Of a stretch of 64,000 nucleotides of DNA, positions 16,328-25,937 are shown in pieces; position 1 is the stretch's first letter, and each line of letters starts with the position of its first letter. Source of the DNA: Pseudobdellovibrionaceae bacterium (lineage in GTDB: Bacteria > Bdellovibrionota > Bdellovibrionia > Bdellovibrionales > Bdellovibrionaceae). The stretch spans positions 372,001 through 436,000 of the forward strand of contig JADJYV010000002.1 in the NCBI GenBank assembly GCA_016719575.1, in the 5' to 3' direction. Made by a program: the position numbers and the translations under genes. A model generated the notes under the pieces. It made no database searches. It worked only from the letters and a program-made list of their open reading frames with translations, and had not been told where the DNA came from.

Positions 16328-19300
16328 TAACCTCGATACAGTTCTAGGTCATTATCTCGATAAGCAGGGTTATTTCGAATAGCTATTTCGACTTCATTCG
16401 CGATAAGTGCCTTTTGATTCTTATTTACCTGATCAGCTATATAACCCAAAATCTGGGCCACTCGAGACCTATCAGCAGACAAAATCCACTTCGTCGGCCA
16501 TTTCTCACGATCGGACTTCCACGGTAACCACTTAAAAAGAAAGTCCGATACATTCTCTGGCGGCTGACCGTAACGTAAAATATAGGTAAACAAAGCAAGA
16601 AGGTCTTCCGGATCTATCAACGACTGATTCTTCGTTAATTCTGTCAGAATCCCTCTAAAGGCCGGGAAGGCTTCGATGGCATCGCTCGCTGAAATCACAC
16701 TGTCTTTGTTGGCATCGAAACGTGCAAAAAGCATCTCTACATACTGAATTATATGAGGAGTCTGATCTCCTTCAGCAAGGCGAATAGCTCCACGAGAATC
16801 TGGGATCGCTCCTGCCGCCCTCGTGAGATCTCTAAAGAACGCATCAAAATTGCTCCTCGGTGTGCTCTTGTAATACTTCAGGTATTCAGGAAGTCCCGTA
16901 AAATTTTGAAGCATAAACCCATGATAAACCCCTCGAAAACACTCTTCTTGAACAACTGTATCTAAACCAATTGCTACATTTGAAGGAACACACTTCTGAT
17001 TGATCTTCTTTCTAAAGAGTGAATTCACCTTGATGCCAGAGGAAATCATTCCGATGACATCACCCATCTCCGAAAAATTAACATAAGCATCTCCGTTTGC
17101 ATGGGCAGTAAAAATACTGGCATCTCGAAAACGAGAGTCAGCGAATGTAGAGTTGTCTGGGTGTAAAATTTTTAACTCCACAAAAAATGAGCGAACCAAC
17201 TTAAAAAAAGATTGGGTCTCTGTGAGACTTAATCCCTCATAACGCTCAAGTCGCGAAGGGCTCTCCGTCGCCGCTCGAATAAGGAGTCTAGCTAAGCTGC
17301 GATTTAAATTTATCTGGGAAAGACTCTTAAAATCATAGTTTGCCAACCGAATATTCGAAATAACCTGATGCCCGTTTTGATCAATAGTTTGAGGAACTGG
17401 ACCAGAAACAAGAAGTGCTTCTTCAAGCAACCCAGCTCTGAGAACGGGAGGTGTCTTAGAATGCTTTAGCTTCTTGTCCAACAGATGTTGCAGGTCAGAA
17501 GGTTTTAAAGGATCCGCCGAGATCGAAAAATTGAACTTCTCTGTTTGATACCAAATATCAATCTCACGACTCAAGTTCTCTACACTGATAAAGTTTATTC
17601 CATTGGGCGTTGTCCCCTTCAGCCTTAGTTCAGGTGGCCAAAGAACTCGATTTAAAAGCGTATTGACAAAGCGGTCCCTTGTCGCGGACGTCACCCCTTT
17701 GGGAATCACATCCAACTCAGACAATCTCTTTGCAATCAATCGAACCTCGGACTCGGTGACAACCTGATTTTTCTTTTTCGTAACTATGTCCCGACTCAGT
17801 TCTAAAACCTGATCACTTAACAGTTTCATTGAATCAGTAAAAAAATCAGTTCCGTAAGACTCATTTTGAATAAAGTATCGATACGAAAGATAGGAGAAGT
17901 AAAATCGCGACGACAATTCTAAAAACCGAGGCCACTGATTTTTCTTAATGATCGTATCATTTTCGGAAAAGATAATGTTTTTGCTGTCTTTAAACAGCGG
18001 CAAATATTGACCAACCGTCTTTGAAAGCTGGCGACTCTCTTCGTTGGGATAAAGACGATCAATCTCACTTAACAAGCCCGGAATGCTATCAAAATCGTAA
18101 GAATCTTCAAAGAGACTTCCAAGCTGAGACGAGCTGTATTGAAGAGCCAACTTTGCTTCATTAAAAAACTGGCGAGCATGTTCATTGTCATAGCTACCAC
18201 GATCCCATTCAAGTCCATAGATGGGATAATACGGCATAAATCGCTCAACCATGGTCTTCAAAAATGCAATTTTCTTTTTGCCACGTTCAAAATCTTGACT
18301 GGTAATACCTTCGGCGCTTCCGCCAAAGTAGACTTTCTTTAGCTTCATTCCCTCATCGATCAGCTTTGGCGAAACTCGAAACTGTTTCCAAACGGAAGAA
18401 AACGTTTGTAAAATTTCTTCTATTTCCGCCTTTGAGATACAAGAATTTACTCTTCTGTTTCCATTGCGATCAAGATAAGTGCCGCATTGAGTGTCAGTCG
18501 GTTTTACTGTTAGCAAATCCTGAAAGGCTCCCAACAGGTCTTCCATCGTTCTTGCCAAATAACCCAACCGAATCCCCGAACCTGTCTCAGATGCCGATTG
18601 AATAAAATAAAAATAGCGTAAATATTGAACATAACCTCGAGCTCCAAGTAGAATAAAACTCTTCCACTCTGAAGAATCCACGATGTTCTGGTCTCCACCT
18701 GCAATCGCTCTTTTTATTTTTTTAACAACAGGAGCAAACTTTTCGACTTGGCTAGGAAACTCCCACCCATTCTCGTAAAATTTAGAATACTCACTAATAA
18801 AAACCACAAAATCATCGAGCCGATATTGCTGGTTATTCTTAACTATCAAAGTTGAAAAGTCCTCAGCAACAGCTTGAATCTCATCGCTTGCCTTTTCAAA
18901 AAACCTTTCATCTGCTTGCGGATCGATGGATTTTGTTATGGACCAATTCTGGGAAATGATACGCATAAAGGGATTTAATCGTAATGTAAGTGCTTTGAAC
19001 TCATCAAACATCTCAAGCAGCTTATCAAGCTCATCACGGGTCAAATCATCGACAGTTCCACCAATGAAAAGTCGCTTGAACTTCATAAATTCCAAGCGCA
19101 ATTGATCAGAAACTTTAGGGCCCGTCGGCTTCAAAAAATTCTGCTCTAAAAAATGGACGAGCTCAACCGATGAGTAACGATCTTCAGTTCTCCCGTAAAC
19201 ATATTTTTTAAATTTTTTAATCGAATAGCTGGCGCAATCCCAACCAGCTGCAACCTGGGCATCCGAAGCTTCACCTTTTGCATAGTCTAAAATGACTGGT

Positions 19301-19437
19301 TTTAAATCCGAAAGACATTGAGTCCCTTCAAGCTTTTGTTGGGCATTGTTTGGAGGCGGCTCTCCCACTTTGGGGGTGCATGAAATCACGGCAAAGGCCA
19401 GCATCAAAGCAAACACCGAGTGTTTCTTAGAAAACAT
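16324..19437 (-). CDS. Large lipoprotein with EF-hand-like calcium motifs
   Basis: The 1037-residue product has a lipoprotein signal (MFSKKHSVFALMLAFAVISC, Cys 20) followed by a Pro-rich tether (PPPNN). The body is mostly helical, with two internal stretches that look like repeats of one module (a YLRYFYFIQS block near residue 270 and YLSYRYFIQN near 525). Near residue 905, DANKDSVISASD fits a canonical EF-hand loop. A second, less perfect loop (HANGDAYVNFSE) lies near residue 780. Calcium binding is inferred. The start overlaps the stop of the upstream barrel-like gene by 11 bp, so the pair is one transcription unit and the proteins may form an outer-membrane complex. I do not recognise a named family. 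Confidence 0.75.
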   Translation of the reverse strand: MFSKKHSVFALMLAFAVISCTPKVGEPPPNNAQQKLEGTQCLSDLKPVILDYAKGEASDAQVAAGWDCASYSIKKFKKYVYGRTEDRYSSVELVHFLEQNFLKPTGPKVSDQLRLEFMKFKRLFIGGTVDDLTRDELDKLLEMFDEFKALTLRLNPFMRIISQNWSITKSIDPQADERFFEKASDEIQAVAEDFSTLIVKNNQQYRLDDFVVFISEYSKFYENGWEFPSQVEKFAPVVKKIKRAIAGGDQNIVDSSEWKSFILLGARGYVQYLRYFYFIQSASETGSGIRLGYLARTMEDLLGAFQDLLTVKPTDTQCGTYLDRNGNRRVNSCISKAEIEEILQTFSSVWKQFRVSPKLIDEGMKLKKVYFGGSAEGITSQDFERGKKKIAFLKTMVERFMPYYPIYGLEWDRGSYDNEHARQFFNEAKLALQYSSSQLGSLFEDSYDFDSIPGLLSEIDRLYPNEESRQLSKTVGQYLPLFKDSKNIIFSENDTIIKKNQWPRFLELSSRFYFSYLSYRYFIQNESYGTDFFTDSMKLLSDQVLELSRDIVTKKKNQVVTESEVRLIAKRLSELDVIPKGVTSATRDRFVNTLLNRVLWPPELRLKGTTPNGINFISVENLSREIDIWYQTEKFNFSISADPLKPSDLQHLLDKKLKHSKTPPVLRAGLLEEALLVSGPVPQTIDQNGHQVISNIRLANYDFKSLSQINLNRSLARLLIRAATESPSRLERYEGLSLTETQSFFKLVRSFFVELKILHPDNSTFADSRFRDASIFTAHANGDAYVNFSEMGDVIGMISSGIKVNSLFRKKINQKCVPSNVAIGLDTVVQEECFRGVYHGFMLQNFTGLPEYLKYYKSTPRSNFDAFFRDLTRAAGAIPDSRGAIRLAEGDQTPHIIQYVEMLFARFDANKDSVISASDAIEAFPAFRGILTELTKNQSLIDPEDLLALFTYILRYGQPPENVSDFLFKWLPWKSDREKWPTKWILSADRSRVAQILGYIADQVNKNQKALIANEVEIAIRNNPAYRDNDLELYRGY

Positions 19438-20905
19438 AACTCATACCCCCATACACCCGATCGTTTGCCCGGTACTGATTCAAAAAATTAGATGAGTTCG
19501 TATTTTCATCATCCACTCCCAAAAAATCGGCACCAATAATCACGGCCAACATTTGATTTGGATAATATAAAAATTCTGTATTCACCATCGATCCCTTTTG
19601 ATCTGTATCATAAAGCCAAGAAACTTTAGTGACAAGGGGACGTCTAAAAAGACTCAACAGCTCGCCTTTAGCTCTGGCCCTAAAAGCATTCGTAAATTTC
19701 ATACGTTGATTGTAAAGAGTGTTCTCATCAATTCGGCCGTCGCTTCCGATATCTTCAATTTGCCCGCCCTCAATATGCAGGTAGTCCAATTCAGTAAAAA
19801 TCGAGCGGCTATAAAATTGAGGGGCTTGCCATTCAAGTCCAACGGAGTAAGCGCGAATGCCATACAACTTTTGAATAACCCAGTCCGTTGCCGGAATCTT
19901 CGTTTCTGGGCTATCTTGCATATAAGAAATCGTTCCTTTGATATCCCCAGACGTATAGCCAAAATCCGCCGAAAAAACCTTATGATAAGTAATGTCTGGA
20001 GAGACCACCACGCCGACATTTGGATCAATGATAGGAATCCGAACGTTGCGTTTGAGGATCAACTTATTAACGGGAGCATAGCCATAACTACTCACCATCC
20101 AAGCGCCATGATCCCGGTTCCCAACCCGCGCCATAGCCCCATAACCTCCATGTGCCGCCAGCTCTGCAGCCTCAGGAATGCTTAAACGATAACTAATAGG
20201 AATTGGCTTATTGGTGAAATCCATTTCACTGCTCGGCGAACGATACCACCGACTATCAGAAATCAGTGCTCCGTTTTCTTCACGGATATCGGGCCCCATA
20301 CTTGGCACAAACAGAGGCGTTACAAAACTAAGAAACTGATAATTTTCTCGATTCACATCGAAAAAAACTCCGGTGAGGCCCTGCTCCTCGGGGCGAAGTG
20401 CATCGATCTCAAAGTAGGGCTGCCAAATTCCCAAATTCCAATCACGGTCCATTGCACTCCACATATTGGTTTTTCGCCCCACATAGAACCGATAGCCCTC
20501 TGTTCGTGGCGATGTGTAAATCTCGCGAACAGCAATGTGAGATTGTGAGCGCGAAAAAAAAGTACCTGCGCCTGCATCAATCACATTCTCAAACCATTTT
20601 GTTTCTCCAATGTAGCTCAAATCTGCTGAAAGAAATTGGCTATAGGTCAAATGAGGAGCTTCGGCCAAGGAGGTCATGTACTGCATGCCCTCAATTCTGA
20701 TCCGACCATACACTTCTCGATTTGCTTTTTTTTCAGAAGAAAGACTCGAACTGAAGGTGAGTGGAGATGAAAGCTCGGCAAAAGCAAAAGGAATCCACAA
20801 AAGGATTGCGACCAAAACAAGACCTATATTCTTTACCCCCTGCGGGGTGCCAATTACATGCAACAACACAGCGCCTAGATGACCGGATTTCCTCCTCGCA
20901 GTCAA
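19427..20905 (-). CDS. Predicted outer-membrane beta-barrel protein
   Basis: After a long N-region comes a hydrophobic signal (GLVLVAILLWIPFAFA, cut before E). About 440 residues of alternating strands with aromatic girdle residues then end in GGMSYVF, the terminal Phe typical of Bam substrates. Strand-turn pairs such as FRFYVGRKTNMW-type segments and YHKVFSADFGYTSG fit a barrel of roughly 16-18 strands, perhaps porin-like. The TTG at 20905 has GAAGGA seven bases upstream; an AGGAGG just inside the frame has no suitable downstream start. The next gene, an EF-hand lipoprotein, overlaps by 11 bp. Confidence 0.75.
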   Translation of the reverse strand: MTARRKSGHLGAVLLHVIGTPQGVKNIGLVLVAILLWIPFAFAELSSPLTFSSSLSSEKKANREVYGRIRIEGMQYMTSLAEAPHLTYSQFLSADLSYIGETKWFENVIDAGAGTFFSRSQSHIAVREIYTSPRTEGYRFYVGRKTNMWSAMDRDWNLGIWQPYFEIDALRPEEQGLTGVFFDVNRENYQFLSFVTPLFVPSMGPDIREENGALISDSRWYRSPSSEMDFTNKPIPISYRLSIPEAAELAAHGGYGAMARVGNRDHGAWMVSSYGYAPVNKLILKRNVRIPIIDPNVGVVVSPDITYHKVFSADFGYTSGDIKGTISYMQDSPETKIPATDWVIQKLYGIRAYSVGLEWQAPQFYSRSIFTELDYLHIEGGQIEDIGSDGRIDENTLYNQRMKFTNAFRARAKGELLSLFRRPLVTKVSWLYDTDQKGSMVNTEFLYYPNQMLAVIIGADFLGVDDENTNSSNFLNQYRANDRVYGGMSYVF

Positions 20906-21037
20906 TGCTTGTTCCTTCAGGTCGCCCTAAAAACAATTGGCTTGTTATTGAATTAACGCGTTGAAAAAAAGCCCCTCTGGGATTGCATTTTTTTCAGGTA
21001 TTCTAGCTAGATAGACCCGAGACGAACAAGGGTCGTC

Positions 21038-21685
21038 CTAAGCGATTTTTTTAACCAAGTATTGAAAAGTGTCTTGATCAACATCGACGACGTTCCAAGT
21101 CTTATGAGCCTGCAAAAAGGTTCTTACAAGTTGGGGGTCAAATTGTGTTCCCGAACACCGTTTTAACTCGGCGTAGACGATGTCATCCGGAAGACCTTTT
21201 CTGTAGGCTCTGGTCTGGGACATGGCATCGTAGGTATCGACAACCAATATGATTCGGGCGAACAGGGGGATTGTCTCACCAACAAGCTTGTCAGGATAGC
21301 CTTCTCCATCAATTCGCTCATGATGACCGCGAATCGCTGGCAAAATTTCTTTAAAAAAACTATGCGTTGCTAAGGGCTTAACAATTTGCTCGCTCAAAAG
21401 AGAATGATTTTTCATAATATCTAACTCTCGAGGGTCTAGCTTGCCGGGTTTTCCAATAATCTCTGAATCAATGCCGATTTTGCCAAGATCATGAAAAATC
21501 CCGGCAAACTCCACTAACTTTTGTTCATAATCATTCAGACCCGAATCGCGAGCCAGTTTACGCGCCATCTCACCTACTCGTAAGCAATGTGAATAAGTCC
21601 CCGGATCAACAACTTTTAACGACTGCATCAAGGCTCGAGCGGCATCATAAGCCCAGCTTGGAATATCTCCCCACGAAGATGACAT
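21038..21685 (-). CDS. HD-GYP domain phosphodiesterase
   Basis: The 215-residue protein is nearly all HD-GYP domain. It has YSHCLRVGEMARKLA, HDLGKIGID (metal-binding HD), NHSLLSEQ, the pair HHERIDGEGYP (GYP signature), and DTYDAMSQTRAYRKGL. Such enzymes hydrolyse cyclic di-GMP. No receiver, PAS or membrane part is attached, so regulation must come from a partner or from expression. I choose ATG 21685, which has GGGGG six bases upstream, instead of a TTG at 21712. It stands alone with about 225 bp of non-coding DNA upstream in which I see no clear feature. Confidence 0.9.
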   Translation of the reverse strand: MSSSWGDIPSWAYDAARALMQSLKVVDPGTYSHCLRVGEMARKLARDSGLNDYEQKLVEFAGIFHDLGKIGIDSEIIGKPGKLDPRELDIMKNHSLLSEQIVKPLATHSFFKEILPAIRGHHERIDGEGYPDKLVGETIPLFARIILVVDTYDAMSQTRAYRKGLPDDIVYAELKRCSGTQFDPQLVRTFLQAHKTWNVVDVDQDTFQYLVKKIA

Positions 21686-21912
21686 AGAAACCCCCGTTCT
21701 TCTTTTCGTCAAAAAGGATCGATTTCTTGAGCTTTAACTAGGTCCTTAATTTGGAGCAAAAAAAATAGTTAACGGAACGAATGTCTCAAAGTGAGAAATT
21801 TAGATCCCTATTTTAAATAAGTTGCATATTCAAAATGGATAAGGCGATCAAAATAAAAGCCGATAGAAAAACGATTCGTAGTGACATTGCAAGGACAGGT
21901 AGCGGGGGGTAG

Positions 21913-24171
21913 CTAAAAACTCAAGCCTAAACCGACAGTCCCGTAAAAAGTCGTTAGCAAAGCTCTTTGCTGAACTTCGTTTTCAATGATGGCATAGCGT
22001 TTTATGCCAAAGCCCGCCTCTCCGAACAAATGCTTGGTCCAAATGACTTTGCCATGAAAATTCATCGCAAAATTGGTTTGCAAGCTAACTTTCGATGAAA
22101 GAGACAGTGGATAATAGATAAACTCCATATCCACCCATTTAGGATACCGCATCATCGGGACGATATTAAAAATATCATCAAACACCTTAGGCATCGAGCG
22201 AGCCCAAAAGGCTCCCGCTCCGATCATCGATGCTTTAATTCTCGAGAAAGTAATATCCTGATAATCAAGCATAGCGCCAAGAGTTTCATCTCGATTCCAT
22301 AAACCTGGGACCAAGCGATATTTTAAGTCCGCGTTGATGACAGTAATGTCTGCCGTCCCACCTCGATCATCAACCTTAAGCTTGGTAAATGATTTAAATA
22401 CTTTCGCACTAATCCCCCAGCGTTGTCGTGCCAACCAAAAATCAGTCCAACCAAAGAGATCCTCAAACCAATGATTGTAAGCTCCTTCGCCCATAAAGAT
22501 GCTTCCAACATCTCCAATCATTCCCGAAAGACGTAAACTGAGCTCACGAGGAAATCCTTTGTGGAGTTCATAGAAAGCTTTGTAGGCCTTTCCCTGAAAT
22601 TCCATACTGAGGTAGCTGCGGTTCATCGCTCCTCTGTCTGTCGCCTTGAAATACCATGTAAAATAGTGTGGATCCTTTGCATTCAACTCAATCGAGTTTT
22701 CAAGACTGGTCACTTTAACATTTAAGGGCTTTTTTCCATAAATTTTAACATCGTCAATATAGGTGCCTGTAGGAGTATTGAGGTCCAAGTAAGGACGAGC
22801 CGAAGCCTGTGGAACTCTCGCTAAATCGAATCGTTGTGCAAAGATCCCCCCCCCCTGACCTGGCAAGTAAATTTTTGGATCATCGGCGCTAATACTTGCT
22901 TCCCAAAATTTACGCATATCTCCGATTGTTGATTCAAAGCCAATAGCTTTTGTAATCTTCGAGTAATTATCTGGATTTAAAATTGTAAACTCTATGGTCG
23001 GTTGAGTTCCCCAAGCAACGATACGCAGTTTTTTGGGATCCTTAGTGTCTGAAAGATCCATCAGGTTCAGCTTGTTAGGAATTCCAATAAACTCATAGAT
23101 TTCACCACCAGCCAGCTCTGCAAAAAAATTTGTGGGCGTCTCCATTGATACCGGAATTGTCTGCTTGAGTGGCGCTGCCGTTGCCTGCAAGACGACTCTC
23201 GGCTGTGCCACCGTCTTGATCCGTGTCATTTGGGTCTCTTTAGCTCCACCTCGCAGCACGTATCTTTGCGAACACAGACGAGACTGAGATCGCCCCTGAG
23301 ATTGAGTCAAACAAAATCGAAAGGACTCTTTGAAGGACTTAAAGCCATTCGAAAAAGCATCAACAATACCAAACTGAGTAAAAAAGACGCTACTTTTTGA
23401 GAGCTTTTCTGTTTTTACACCTTTTTCTTCAAGACCCCTTTTCCATTGAGATAATTTACCTGCCCAATTTTTGCGATTGTCCTCGGTAATTTCATGCTGC
23501 CAAAGAACAGACCCCGTACGCGAAATGACTTCAATGCGCCCCTTTTGCAACAAAGGCTCTGGCCACCTAAAAACCAAGGCTGGCTTACTTGCCTCTTTGC
23601 CGTCAACAATTGCCGTCATCTTCGGATGAAACTTAGAAACCGGTACCAGGGCCATAAAAAAACTTTTATCGTCGATCACCACGTCGCCAATTTTTAAAGA
23701 TTCTCCCTTTTTGAGAGTGAGATCATACTCCAAATCCATCGTTGGCATCAGATTGTCCATGGATTCAAAGTAAACGGGTTTTGTAAATTGTTCGTCTCGA
23801 ACTGTTTTGTAAACCTGAGGGGACGTCCCCGCTGAAGCTTCGGGCGTTGATACTGACGACGAATCTGCTGTGGCCTCTGGAGAACTTGGTGGTTCTGCAG
23901 AGACTGGATCTGGATCCGGAGTCGGAGAGGGACTCGGAGTCTCAGGAGTCACTTGTGTTGATTCTCGTGACATCTCTTGTGGCACTTCTGCAGGTGGTTC
24001 TGGCGCAGCCTCTGGCTGAGTTTCAGCTGCGGGGGATTGCACCTCGGGCGGACCTTCTTGCGATAGACCAACGGATGTGCCAAAACCCACTGTCACCACG
24101 AGAAAAAATCTTAGCAAAGAAAGACTTTCGGGCTTTAAAAAATTTATTGCTAACCGCACGATAAAATTCAC
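21913..24171 (-). CDS. Secreted/outer-membrane protein with Pro-rich linker and barrel-like C-terminus (family A)
   Basis: The 752-residue paralogue of the 3743-5518 product. A signal peptide (LSLLRFFLVVTVGFGTSVGLS) is followed by about 90 residues rich in Pro, Glu, Ala and Ser (for example TPSPSPTPDPDP), absent from the shorter paralogue. Shared landmarks follow in order: LKIGDVVIDDKSF, a WPEPLLQKGRIEV strand, FRFCL...RLCSQ Cys pair, ARPYLDLN, and a YLSMEFQGKAYKAFYELHKG block. The last 230 residues look like an outer-membrane barrel ending in GLGLSF. The low-complexity part could span peptidoglycan. The start is GTG with a weak AAGA site. Function unknown. Confidence 0.72.
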   Translation of the reverse strand: MNFIVRLAINFLKPESLSLLRFFLVVTVGFGTSVGLSQEGPPEVQSPAAETQPEAAPEPPAEVPQEMSRESTQVTPETPSPSPTPDPDPVSAEPPSSPEATADSSSVSTPEASAGTSPQVYKTVRDEQFTKPVYFESMDNLMPTMDLEYDLTLKKGESLKIGDVVIDDKSFFMALVPVSKFHPKMTAIVDGKEASKPALVFRWPEPLLQKGRIEVISRTGSVLWQHEITEDNRKNWAGKLSQWKRGLEEKGVKTEKLSKSSVFFTQFGIVDAFSNGFKSFKESFRFCLTQSQGRSQSRLCSQRYVLRGGAKETQMTRIKTVAQPRVVLQATAAPLKQTIPVSMETPTNFFAELAGGEIYEFIGIPNKLNLMDLSDTKDPKKLRIVAWGTQPTIEFTILNPDNYSKITKAIGFESTIGDMRKFWEASISADDPKIYLPGQGGGIFAQRFDLARVPQASARPYLDLNTPTGTYIDDVKIYGKKPLNVKVTSLENSIELNAKDPHYFTWYFKATDRGAMNRSYLSMEFQGKAYKAFYELHKGFPRELSLRLSGMIGDVGSIFMGEGAYNHWFEDLFGWTDFWLARQRWGISAKVFKSFTKLKVDDRGGTADITVINADLKYRLVPGLWNRDETLGAMLDYQDITFSRIKASMIGAGAFWARSMPKVFDDIFNIVPMMRYPKWVDMEFIYYPLSLSSKVSLQTNFAMNFHGKVIWTKHLFGEAGFGIKRYAIIENEVQQRALLTTFYGTVGLGLSF

Positions 24172-24281
24172 ATTTTTATCTTAATCAACGAGTCTTAGTG
24201 CCACAAGTTAATTTGTAGAGTCGTCTAGACTTTTCGAACATTTCAAGGCAGTGTGGGTCTCACCATTTTCCGAGGTTCACG

Positions 24282-25004
24282 ATGTCTACAGCACGATCCC
24301 TATACTCGATGAAGGTCGAAAAAATAATAGACTACACTCACAATATTCGCGAATTGATTTTGAGAACTGAAATGCCCGCGGAGTTTTCGTTCAAAGCTGG
24401 GCAATTTGTCATGCTTCATGTGCCGGTCTCTGGCTCAAAGCCTGCTTTAAGGGCCTACTCGATCGCTTCAAGTGAAAAAATAAAAGATTCAATTCGCCTT
24501 ATTTTTAAATTTGTCGAATCGGGCGTAGCCTCGACGTATGTATGGTCCCTAAAGGGGGGGGAGGTTTTAAATTTTACAGGCCCTTTCGGCAAAGTCTTCT
24601 TTCAGGAGCCGCCAACGGAACAAGTGGTCTTCTTGAATACCGGCAGCGGAGTTTCTCAGCACCTATGCTATTTGCTTTCGAAAAAAGATCAGTATCCAAA
24701 TGTCATGTTTCGAATGCTTTTCGGCGTGCGCACTGAAAGAGATATTTTTCTAAAAGAAGAATTAGACATTATCCAAAACGAGTTTAAAAATTTCAAATAT
24801 GAATTTGTCCTTAGTCTACCCAGTGAGAGCTGGAGTGGAAAAAAAGGCTACGTTCAACACTTTATCAAAGATTTTGATTACCTGAAGATTCCTACGACCT
24901 TCTATCTCTGCGGAAATGGTGGGATGATCAAAGAAGTAAAACATCAACTGCTGGAGCTTGATGGCCTCGATAAGTCTCGCCTGTGGACCGAATCGTTTGA
25001 CTAA
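24282..25004 (+). CDS. Ferredoxin/flavodoxin-NADP reductase-like FAD oxidoreductase
   Basis: The 240-residue protein fits the two-domain FNR fold. RAYSIAS near residue 65 binds FAD, GPFGK closes the flavin domain, and FLNTGSGVSQHL plus YLCGNGGMIKEV form the nicotinamide-binding domain. No 2Fe-2S or haem domain is fused, so it needs a separate electron partner such as ferredoxin. GAGG lies eight bases before the ATG. An EamA-type transporter follows after 6 bp, so the two are co-transcribed, though no functional link is evident. Confidence 0.85.
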   Translation: MSTARSLYSMKVEKIIDYTHNIRELILRTEMPAEFSFKAGQFVMLHVPVSGSKPALRAYSIASSEKIKDSIRLIFKFVESGVASTYVWSLKGGEVLNFTGPFGKVFFQEPPTEQVVFLNTGSGVSQHLCYLLSKKDQYPNVMFRMLFGVRTERDIFLKEELDIIQNEFKNFKYEFVLSLPSESWSGKKGYVQHFIKDFDYLKIPTTFYLCGNGGMIKEVKHQLLELDGLDKSRLWTESFD

Positions 25005-25010
25005 ATCATA

Positions 25011-25937
25011 GTGAGTTTTAATACACCCACGCCGCGACAGGCCGTCATTGAGTTGGTTTTTGCAGGTGCCTTTTGGGGCTTCGGATTTGTGGCCGCTCAG
25101 TGGGCACTGTCCACATGGAATCCTCCTGGTGTATTGTTTTGGCGTTTTTTTCTTGCCCTGGCTATTGGTGAATTTCTGGCGCTCTTATTTAAAACTGGAG
25201 ATAAAACTTCTAAAAACTTACAGATCGACTTCAAGCTCGCCGCCCCTGCGGGGATTTTACTTGGAACTTTTCTTTTGTGCCAAACTATCGGCCTGCAGTA
25301 CACCTCCGCTAGTAAAAGTGGATTTATTACGACCCTGTATGTGATTTTTATTCCAGCAATTAATTTTGTACTTTTTAAAAGAAAAACATCGAGTCTAGTA
25401 TTGGCGATGGCCCTGCTTGCAAGCTTTGGCACTTTTTTATTAATGGGGCTTCGACTGTCGAACCTCTTAGCCGAAGTCAATAAAGGCGATCTTTGGACTC
25501 TTGCCTGTTCTGTGCTCGCGGCTTTTCATATTGTCTATATTGGCCGCATCACTCAAAAATTGAAAAATCCATTCCGGGTCAACAATTTTCAATCCCTGTG
25601 GGCCGCCATTACAGTTTTACCCGCTGCTTTCTTTAATTTACCACTACAACATTCTCCGATCACCACAAAGGCTCTCTTTGGAGTTTTAATTCTTGCGGTT
25701 GCTGGCAGCGTGCTGGCCTTTTTTATTCAAGTTCGTGCCCAAAAAGTTTTGTCAGATACTACGGCCAGCGTGCTCTTTCTACTCGAGAGCCCCTACGCCT
25801 TTTTCTTTGCGTACATGCTCATTGGCGATCGTTTAAATCTTATCCAGGCTTTAGGCGCCATCCTTATTGTTGTCGCGGCGCTTGGGACGATTCTAATCGA
25901 GCACAACGAATCGACCAATAAAAAGCAGTTAAAATAA
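25011..25937 (+). CDS. DMT-superfamily (EamA-type) membrane transporter
   Basis: The 308-residue protein has about ten hydrophobic segments in two EamA halves. The first begins AVIELVFAGAFWGFGFVAAQWAL with the typical Gly-Phe/Trp motif, and the second holds LFLLESPYAFFFAYMLIGDRL. EamA proteins export metabolites or amino acids; the substrate cannot be read from the sequence. The start is GTG six bases after the upstream stop. The last 74 bases overlap the end of the convergent TerC-like gene, an unusually long antiparallel coding overlap. Confidence 0.85.
   Translation: MSFNTPTPRQAVIELVFAGAFWGFGFVAAQWALSTWNPPGVLFWRFFLALAIGEFLALLFKTGDKTSKNLQIDFKLAAPAGILLGTFLLCQTIGLQYTSASKSGFITTLYVIFIPAINFVLFKRKTSSLVLAMALLASFGTFLLMGLRLSNLLAEVNKGDLWTLACSVLAAFHIVYIGRITQKLKNPFRVNNFQSLWAAITVLPAAFFNLPLQHSPITTKALFGVLILAVAGSVLAFFIQVRAQKVLSDTTASVLFLLESPYAFFFAYMLIGDRLNLIQALGAILIVVAALGTILIEHNESTNKKQLK

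Noticed and set aside
20960..21000. Possible terminator downstream of the HD-GYP gene (CCC-AGAG-GGG followed by C and T7 on the minus strand)
   Set aside because: The stem is only three bases; I cannot separate it from chance.
24850..25010. Functional pair of FNR-like reductase and EamA transporter
   Set aside because: Only the short spacing supports it; no shared substrate or pathway can be read from the sequences.
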